DNA of 64,000 nt from Luteimonas huabeiensis HB2 (lineage in GTDB: Bacteria > Pseudomonadota > Gammaproteobacteria > Xanthomonadales > Xanthomonadaceae): NCBI RefSeq assembly GCF_000559025.1, contig NZ_JAAN01000036.1:1-64000 (forward strand). The letters are read 5' to 3'. Shown piece after piece: positions 57,520 through 64,000 of the stretch. The translations under genes were made by a program, and so were the position numbers. Position 1 is the first letter of the stretch, and the number at the start of each line of letters is the position of its first letter. The notes beneath the pieces are model-generated. The model had not been told where the DNA came from, searched no databases, and worked only from the letters and a program-made list of their open reading frames with translations.

Positions 57520-57674
57520 CGCGGGCGGCAAACGCAGCCGAGGGCAACCGCTCGCCGCCCGAAGCCGGTCGCCCTCGGCCGCCGCGGCGCGGACGGCCTC
57601 CGCCGCACGCGCCGCCGGGCGCCGGCACCGGCCCCGCCCGCGCGCCCCGGCGGCGCAGCGGGCACAATGCGCGC

Positions 57675-58486
<812 letters not shown>

Positions 58487-58490
<4 letters not shown>

Positions 58491-59392
58491 ACGCGCAGGC
58501 GTTCGCGGCGCGGACGCTTCCCGTCCGGAGCGCGGACGGCCATCGCAGCGAACTCCTGGCGCGCATCCCGGCGGCGCCGCGCGCCGGCCTGCTGTGGCTG
58601 CCCGCGCTCGGCGTCGCCGCGCGCCACTACCTGCCCTTCGCCGAAGCCCTGGCGGCGCGCGGCGTCGCGGTGTACCTGCACGAATGGCGCGGCCACGGCA
58701 GCAGCCGCCTGCGCGCCGGGCGCGACATCGACTGGGGCTACCGCAGCCTGCTGCGCGAGGACCTGCCCGCCAGCGAGGCGGTGGCGGACGCCGCCAGTCC
58801 CGGCCTGCCGCGGATCGTCGGCGGCCACAGCCTGGGCGGGCAGCTCGCCTGTTGCCGACTGGCGCTGGCGCCCGGCACGGCCTCGCGCCTGTGGCTGGTG
58901 GCCAGCGGCACGCCGTGGTGGCGCGCCTTCCCGCCGCCGCGGCGCTACGCGCTGCCGCTGGTCTACCGCTTCCTGCCCTGGCTGGCGGAACGCCGCGGCG
59001 CCCTGCCCGGGCGCGCGATCGGCTTCGGCGGCAACGAGGCGCGCGGCCTGATCCGCGACTGGGCGCGCAGCGGACTGAGCGGCCGCTACGCCGCCGCCGG
59101 TCTCGACGCCGACCTGGAGGCCGGCATGGCCGCGGTGCGCGCGGAGATCGCCGCGGTGACCCTCGACGACGACTGGCTCGGCCCGGAGACCTCGCTGCGC
59201 GACCTGCTCGACAAGCTCGGCAGCGGCGCCAGCGCGCGCATCCGCAGGCTGGACGCGCGCACCCTGGGCGTGCGCGCCGACCACTTCGCCTGGATGCGCG
59301 CGCCGGCGGCCGTGGCCGATGCGCTGCTGGCGAGCCTGGACGATGCCGCCCCCACGCGGACGCACGGGCGCCGCACGCCGCCGCGCCCGTAG
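58487..59392 (+). CDS. alpha/beta-fold hydrolase (serine)
   Basis: A 301-residue cytoplasmic protein with the hydrolase fold. It shows HEWRGHGSS near 65-73, the nucleophile Ser115 in VGGHSLGGQ and a late His (about 266 in RADHFAWMR). The substrate is unknown; relatives are annotated as lysophospholipase-like or esterases. It is coupled to thiD by ATGA. The last 15 residues are Arg/Pro-rich. Confidence 0.82.
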
Positions 59393-59525
59393 GCGCGCCG
59401 GCGACGGCACGACACGAAACCGGCGCGCGCCGCAACACCGCGCCTCGAAGGTCGCGGCCGCCCGCGCTCGCTGCTGCCGGCGCCGGGGGCGCGCCTCGCG
59501 CAGGTGCCGTCGCGGCCGCGCGCGA

Positions 59526-60362
59526 CTACGCCGCGCGGCTGTCCGGCACCGCCGGCGCCAGCGCGTCGTAGGCCAGGCGCACCGCATCCCGGCCGTAACG
59601 GCGCTCCAGCCGCCGCACCGCGAAGTGGCCCTGCGCCATGCGCTGGAAGTGGCGCATGAACAACGCATTGAGCGTGGCCCCGCTCGCCGCGCCGATCGCC
59701 GGGATGCTCTGCGCGGCCACCTTGTGGCCGATCTTGATCGAGAAGCGCGACGACACCGACGCCATCACCTGCACCAAGGCGGGCGCGCCGCTGCTCATGA
59801 GCCCGTGCGCGGCGACGTACTCGGCGGCCGCGGCGATCTGCTGCGCCAGCACCGCGCGCGCGGCGAAGTAGCCCGATTCGGCGCCGTCGTCGCGCCGGCT
59901 GCGCCCGCCCATCGTCAGCACCTCGAAGCAGGCCAGCAGCGCCGCCGGATCGTCCAGGCGCTCGCCCTCGCTGCGCGCGACCTCGGCGATCGAGCGCAGG
60001 ATCAGCGTGGTGGTGACCGGCAGTTCGGCGGCCAGGCCGAGCATGCCGAAGGCGCCGCCGGCCGCGCCGGTGGCGACGACCGCGGCCGTGTGCAGGCGCG
60101 TGCGCGGCGCGCGCGCGTGCGGCGCGTCGCCGAGCGTCGCCGCGGCCAGGCGCAGCGAGCGGTGCAGCGCAGCGCGCACCGCGCTGTTGACCAGGCGCGT
60201 GGCGCGCGGCGGCAGCCGGTGCGCGAGCAGGTATTCGACCGGCGCGCCGACCAGGTTGGCGAGCTGCGCGGCGATGCCGGGGCTTTCCAGCAGGGCGCGC
60301 GCCTGGCGAAGGTCGGCGAGATCGCGCGGGGACAGGGCGGGGACGAGCGCGTGCGATGGCAT
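59526..60362 (-). CDS. EcsC family protein
   Basis: A 278-residue protein with features of the EcsC family: an Ala-rich hydrophobic central segment (AAVVATGAAGGAFGMLGLAA, about 96-115), TLILRSIAEVARSEGE and a later FSIKIGHKVAAQSIPAIGAA. Function is unclear; in Bacillus EcsC is part of an ABC-transporter operon, which is absent here. ATG 60362 is used because the upstream frame is Arg/Pro-rich. Confidence 0.82.
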   Translation of the reverse strand: MPSHALVPALSPRDLADLRQARALLESPGIAAQLANLVGAPVEYLLAHRLPPRATRLVNSAVRAALHRSLRLAAATLGDAPHARAPRTRLHTAAVVATGAAGGAFGMLGLAAELPVTTTLILRSIAEVARSEGERLDDPAALLACFEVLTMGGRSRRDDGAESGYFAARAVLAQQIAAAAEYVAAHGLMSSGAPALVQVMASVSSRFSIKIGHKVAAQSIPAIGAASGATLNALFMRHFQRMAQGHFAVRRLERRYGRDAVRLAYDALAPAVPDSRAA

Positions 60363-60487
60363 GGCGCGAACGATAGCGCAGCGCCGAGGCGCGCGCGTGA
60401 GCGCGCGCCCGGGGCGATGAGCGCGAGCGCGGTCCTCGCCGATGCGCTTACCGGCCGCAGCAGGCGCGGCACGGCGCGCAAAACGAA

Positions 60488-60521
60488 ACGGGGCCGGCAC
60501 ATGGTGCCGGCCCCGTCGTTT
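60488..60521. terminator. strong hairpin upstream of the element boundary
   Basis: AACGGGGCCGGCAC, loop ATG, GTGCCGGCCCCG: an 11-pair perfect inner stem followed by TCGTTT. It lies in the 335-base gap 60363-60697, between the EcsC start and the integrase. It may be the terminator of a chromosomal gene that the element displaced. The sequence after about 60555 changes to lower GC. Confidence 0.5.
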
Positions 60522-60697
60522 CGCTGTATGGCGCGCCCGGAAGGCGCCAAGCGAAGGAATCTTTAGTCAAGGATAGTCGGGGGCTGCCCCTATTTTTCCT
60601 TTCAGCACAGATAGTTGCGCGTGCGGACCCTACTAGCGCCGCCTAACGCAAACCAATACAATCCAGAGCTCGTAGGGGGGTATTTAGGGGGGTAGCT

Positions 60698-61996
60698 ATG
60701 CCCAGGATCCCAACAAGGCTCGGATCTGATCTGGCCATTCGAAAGCTCAAGCCTCAGGCCGGCCAGAAGCACCCTGCCCGCTATGCCGTGGCCGGCGAAC
60801 CTCCGGGCCTCTATATCCAAGTGACTCCGAACGGTGCGAAGTCCTGGCTGCTTCGTGTCACCACCGGCAACCGACCCCATCCAACGCGTCCAGGCACGCT
60901 GAACCAGATACGCCGCGAATTCGGCCTCGGCAAGTACCCGATCGTCAGCCTACAGGCTGCGCGCGACAAGGCAACTGCGTACCTCATCAAGGTATCCCAA
61001 GGGATCGACCCGAATGCCGAGCGCAAAGCTGCTGTGAGTGCGGCACTAGCCGCCCAAGCCCGAATGCGCACGTTTCAAGACTGCGAGCAGCAGACGATTG
61101 AAGCCAAGGCTCCCGGCTACAAGGACGAGTTGAAGTCCAAGGCGGGCTGGCGCACCCGAATGGACCTGTACGTCCTCCCGGTCATCGGGAACCGGCTCAT
61201 CTCGGACATCACCGTGGAAGACGTGGCTGCCGTGCTGGAGCCGATCTGGCGGACCAAATACCCCACTGCCAAGAAGCTGCTCCACGACTTGGCGGCTGTG
61301 TTCCGCTACGCCAAGGCCAAAAAGCTCTACACCGGCGACAACCCTGCGAAGAGTGAGGCACTTGAGCCGTTGCTGGGTAAGGTGAGCCACAACAAGACGC
61401 ACTTTCCCTCGCTCCCTTACGAACGAATGGGGGAGTTCATGACCGCACTCCGTGCGCAGGAGACAGAAGCCGCTCGCGCCTTGGAGTTCGTGATCCTGAC
61501 AGCAGCCCGATCCGATGAGGTCAGGAGCGCTACTTGGACTGAAATCGATTTCGAACGAGGACTGTGGACTATCCCAGCCGGCCGCATGAAGCGGGGACGA
61601 GACCATACCGTCCCGCTATCAAAACCGGCAATCAAGCTGCTTAAACGCCAACACTCAAATGGTCACGCCCATCCGTTCACCAACCGACGGGGAGGCCCAT
61701 TGAGCGACATGGCACTCAGTGTCTTGGTCAAGCGGATGCACGACTCCAGTATAATGAGAGGGGGAGCAGGCTACCTGGATCCGGCTTACAACAAGATCGC
61801 CGTGCCACACGGATTCCGCAGCAGCTTCAAGGATTGGGCACGAAACCTGACCCAGTACGCCGACGAGGTGTCAGAACTGGCGCTGGCGCACGTTAATAGC
61901 GACTCGACGCGGGCGGCTTATGCGCGAGATGCCCTACTCGAACCCAGGAAGTTGCTCATGCGAGACTGGGCTATCTATTGTCGCCCAAGTTCCTGA
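60698..61996 (+). CDS. P4-type tyrosine recombinase/integrase
   Basis: A 432-residue site-specific recombinase: an N-terminal DUF4102 arm-binding domain (about 8-100; GLYIQVTPNGAKSWLLRV), a core-binding domain and a catalytic domain. The conserved residues are R271 (AARSDEVRS), H371 and R374 (HGFRSSFKDW), H398 (LAHVN) and Tyr408 (AAYAR). It begins after AGGGGGG and reads inward from the element's left end, the usual position. Codon use is AT-richer than the chromosome. It overlaps the next gene's end by 26 bases. Confidence 0.95.
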   Translation: MPRIPTRLGSDLAIRKLKPQAGQKHPARYAVAGEPPGLYIQVTPNGAKSWLLRVTTGNRPHPTRPGTLNQIRREFGLGKYPIVSLQAARDKATAYLIKVSQGIDPNAERKAAVSAALAAQARMRTFQDCEQQTIEAKAPGYKDELKSKAGWRTRMDLYVLPVIGNRLISDITVEDVAAVLEPIWRTKYPTAKKLLHDLAAVFRYAKAKKLYTGDNPAKSEALEPLLGKVSHNKTHFPSLPYERMGEFMTALRAQETEAARALEFVILTAARSDEVRSATWTEIDFERGLWTIPAGRMKRGRDHTVPLSKPAIKLLKRQHSNGHAHPFTNRRGGPLSDMALSVLVKRMHDSSIMRGGAGYLDPAYNKIAVPHGFRSSFKDWARNLTQYADEVSELALAHVNSDSTRAAYARDALLEPRKLLMRDWAIYCRPSS

Positions 61997-63194
61997 GTCG
62001 ACGTGCCTTTGTTAGAACGCGCGCTGCGGCCGCGTCCGTTTCAGTCTGGACATGCCTCCGCCCAGTCTGTGTACGGGTGATTACGTGGTACAGGTGGTCC
62101 GCCTGGTTCGCGCGGAACCCCAAGTTCCTCAAATAGTCCCGCAACCCGGATGGCATCTTGAGCCGTGCCTGAAGTGCCGACCGCTCCAGCTGCTCGGCCT
62201 GAAAAACACGCTGATCCAACTCGTCTCGCTGCTTCTGCGACAACAACTCGCGTTGCTTGGCGGCTTCCTCGCGGACTGGGGCTAGCCGGGCATCCGTCCC
62301 GGCGCGCAATGCTTCGTCGTGGATCCAACAGTCGGTTGCAAGAAGCAGGAGGCTCATTCGTTTCGACAAGGTCGGATCGGAGTAATCCTTCTCCATCTCG
62401 TTGTCGGCTATTTTTCCGACCACGATTCCACGCTCCGCACCTGGCCGGACGTCGATCTTCATGATCCGCGCCATCGTAGTCGCGATGGCTCGATTGAAGA
62501 AGCCTTCCGAATCCTCATCAATCAGTGCCTTCATCACCCCGTCGAAATCATACGGATCCTGAGACAAGCGGTAGGCAAGAAATACGCTCGGCGCGGCCTC
62601 TCGGTGTCCCCATTTGTCATCGACATGTCGCTTTCCAATCAGGTCTCGAAGCGTTGCCACGTCTTGAATCGAAACAAGCACGTCGGTCACGCGAAGCGAT
62701 ACGGTGATCGGATCAACCTCCCGTTCCCGAAGTGAGTACATGCCGAAGAGCACCCGATGAGAATAGGGGACCACGTCTTTCCGAATGACACCGTACTCAA
62801 CGCTGATCGGATGCAATCCCTCTTCAACGACAGTCAGACCACCGTTCTGAAAACTCGATATGGTTGTATATCCGGCATCCCTGACGGCCCGAACGTGGAC
62901 CTTATCGAGACCAACATACTTGATACTCCGATTAGCCATTGGTTCATGCTTGTACGTAATCTCACCCCTTCCTGGGCCCAAGAGCATTCGGCCGGAATCT
63001 CTTGTGACGTGCCTGTAGGAGACGGCAACCAGACCCTCAGGTACGCGGAAGTAGGCGCGGATCGACCTTTCAAGACAGAGACTCAGCAGCAGATCCGCGA
63101 CCTCACGCGAGCCGCCTTTCAATAGCCCGTCAAAATCAGCGCACGCTTCAAGCAACGGTGATAGCCGAACTCGCTCGGCGCCTTCTTTCGACAT
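61971..63194 (-). CDS. hypothetical protein of the integrated element, 407 aa
   Basis: No family is recognised. The first 60 residues contain DFDGLLKGGSREVADLLLSL, the middle (60-280) is alpha/beta with several acid-rich loops (HVDDKWGHRE, DEDSEGFF), and 310-350 is a charged helix predicted to form a coiled coil (AKQRELLSQKQRDELDQRV). The C-terminus is basic (TKARRLRNLGDNR). There is no signal peptide or membrane segment. It is convergent with the integrase. As cargo of a mobile element, defence, regulation or element maintenance are all possible; nothing in the sequence decides. Confidence 0.7.
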   Translation of the reverse strand: MSKEGAERVRLSPLLEACADFDGLLKGGSREVADLLLSLCLERSIRAYFRVPEGLVAVSYRHVTRDSGRMLLGPGRGEITYKHEPMANRSIKYVGLDKVHVRAVRDAGYTTISSFQNGGLTVVEEGLHPISVEYGVIRKDVVPYSHRVLFGMYSLREREVDPITVSLRVTDVLVSIQDVATLRDLIGKRHVDDKWGHREAAPSVFLAYRLSQDPYDFDGVMKALIDEDSEGFFNRAIATTMARIMKIDVRPGAERGIVVGKIADNEMEKDYSDPTLSKRMSLLLLATDCWIHDEALRAGTDARLAPVREEAAKQRELLSQKQRDELDQRVFQAEQLERSALQARLKMPSGLRDYLRNLGFRANQADHLYHVITRTQTGRRHVQTETDAAAARVLTKARRLRNLGDNR

Positions 63195-63398
63195 TTACGG
63201 CTCCCTTGCAGCCCTTCGCCCATTCGCGTACTACGCACTCTCTCGCTCCAGTCGGAAGCGCGCACAAGCATTCTGCCGTACCGAACGCCGTCGTGGGATG
63301 CTCTGATCAGGCTTCAGCTGGTGTTTGCATTCGGAAGGAGGCGTACATTGGCAGTTCGTTCCGGGTGGCAGCACCTGCAGTTCCCTCCCATTGATGCC

Positions 63399-63922
63399 TT
63401 ACGCAGGCAAGGTCATTCCCGGCTCGGCATCGTGCGACATGTCGCGACCAGGCCTTTCGACGGCTTCATCAGGCATCTCTCCCCCGATCTCGGTTTCCAC
63501 CGCCGCGCCGCGCTCCAGCGTCCGGTGCACAGGACACTTATCGGCGATCTCCGCCAGCCGCTGCCGCTCCTGGTTCGACAGGTTGCCGGTAAGACTCAGA
63601 CGCCGGCTTAACAAGTCCGCGGGCTACGTGCCCGGGCTGCGACTATGGGCACGGCAACGGACACCTGGTCCAGCGGAATCTGTTTGTGCCGCGCATACAT
63701 GCGGAGGGTCATGGCCGTGTACGCCCCCAGCACGGCCGCAAGCAGGTCATAGGGCGTGGGGCCGGACTGGCGCATGAGGAACGGGCGACCGCCAATGCTG
63801 ACTTCCGGCCCCGAGGTGTCTAGGAAAGCCTGGTCGATTCAGCCAACCCAGCTCAGCAATGCCTTATAGCCATGGCGAATGTGCGTGCGCGTCTGTTGCA
63901 TCCACTCGGATCCCAGCCTCAT
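63399..63922 (-). pseudogene. disrupted OsmC-family peroxiredoxin-like gene
   Basis: A strong GGAGGAGG precedes ATG 63922, but the frame meets TGA after about 27 codons (near 63841). Beyond it the same frame encodes [20 protein letters not shown] and on through [13 protein letters not shown], the active-site-helix region of OsmC proteins; here the usual Cys of LGACT is Tyr (LGAYT). That frame stops near 63610. The conserved C-terminus (SLTGNLSNQERQRLAEIADK, then CPVHRTLE) continues in another frame to 63399. One nonsense change, one frameshift and loss of the peroxidatic Cys make it non-functional. The stretch 63195-63398 upstream of the next gene shows no feature. Confidence 0.8.
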
Positions 63923-64000
63923 CAACCGACCTCCTCCGGGCCGCTACCTGCCTCATCTGGCCAAAAAGGGCTTGCTTTACAGTCGAAAGACCGTCGCCCC

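Larger units (their letters stand above)
60555..64000. mobile_element. left end of an integrative element, right end outside the window
   Basis: From about 60555 the base composition falls abruptly from GC-rich chromosome to mixed sequence. The first gene is a P4-type integrase, followed by an unknown protein and a broken OsmC gene. No tRNA or tmRNA 3' end is recognised at the boundary and no direct repeat can be assigned without the other end. The exact left edge is an estimate. Confidence 0.7.

Noticed and set aside
60363..60697. tRNA or tmRNA attachment site at the element's left end
   Set aside because: No cloverleaf or T-arm sequence (GTTCGA) with a matching acceptor stem could be found there.

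Overview
The window reads as chromosome from a high-GC gammaproteobacterium of the Xanthomonadaceae (Lysobacter/Luteimonas-like). The evidence is indirect: very GC-rich coding DNA throughout, four large TonB-dependent receptors (TBDRs) in 60 kb, Xanthomonad-style extracytoplasmic peptidases, and housekeeping genes of gammaproteobacterial type (coaD, rsmD, ftsY, mutY, yggX). No species call is possible from sequence alone.

Layout. (1) 124-5854, minus strand: a phosphorus-scavenging operon of TBDR, beta-propeller phytase lipoprotein, purple-acid-type phosphatase and an exported pyrophosphatase, with a near-perfect PHO box upstream of the TBDR. (2) 6011-9659: upp, a small unknown gene and a siderophore-type TBDR preceded by a Fur-like site. 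(3) 9735-17342: a TMEM43-like/metallo-hydrolase pair, ggt, a ferredoxin, a lipoprotein, coaD, rsmD and htpG, then REP-like repeats. (4) 18343-39427: the most interesting region. A GH127-type beta-L-arabinofuranosidase, an amidohydrolase and a TBDR form one minus-strand unit. Ten further minus-strand genes encode secreted peptidases, an amino-acid permease and the complete trans-4-hydroxyproline to 2-oxoglutarate pathway. A divergent PAS-AraC regulator follows. An identical AT-rich 16-mer lies upstream of both units. I read this as a locus for using hydroxyproline-rich (arabinosylated, extensin-like) plant glycoprotein. (5) 39493-44196: ftsY, an AsmA-like gene, mutY, yggX, a DUF6491-like lipoprotein, and tRNA-Phe and tRNA-Val with promoter and terminator. 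(6) 44433-45947: a dicarboxylate-type transporter. (7) 46522-57151: two divergent units that look like a muropeptide-scavenging system. One holds a transglutaminase-like protein, an Oar-type TBDR and a beta-lactamase-fold serine hydrolase; the other holds a YkfC-type NlpC/P60 peptidase, L-Ala-D/L-Glu epimerase, RpiR regulator and L,D-transpeptidase. Facing promoters share an inverted repeat. (8) 57148-60362: arsC, thiD, a hydrolase and an EcsC protein. (9) From about 60.55 kb to the window end: the start of an integrated element of clearly lower GC, with a P4-type integrase, an unknown coiled-coil protein and a broken OsmC gene.

The theme is acquisition of complex polymers. Each TBDR sits with exported hydrolases, and in two cases also with the cytoplasmic enzymes and regulator needed to use the imported product. 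Two degraded genes, an alpha/beta hydrolase at 25721 and OsmC at 63922, show local decay.
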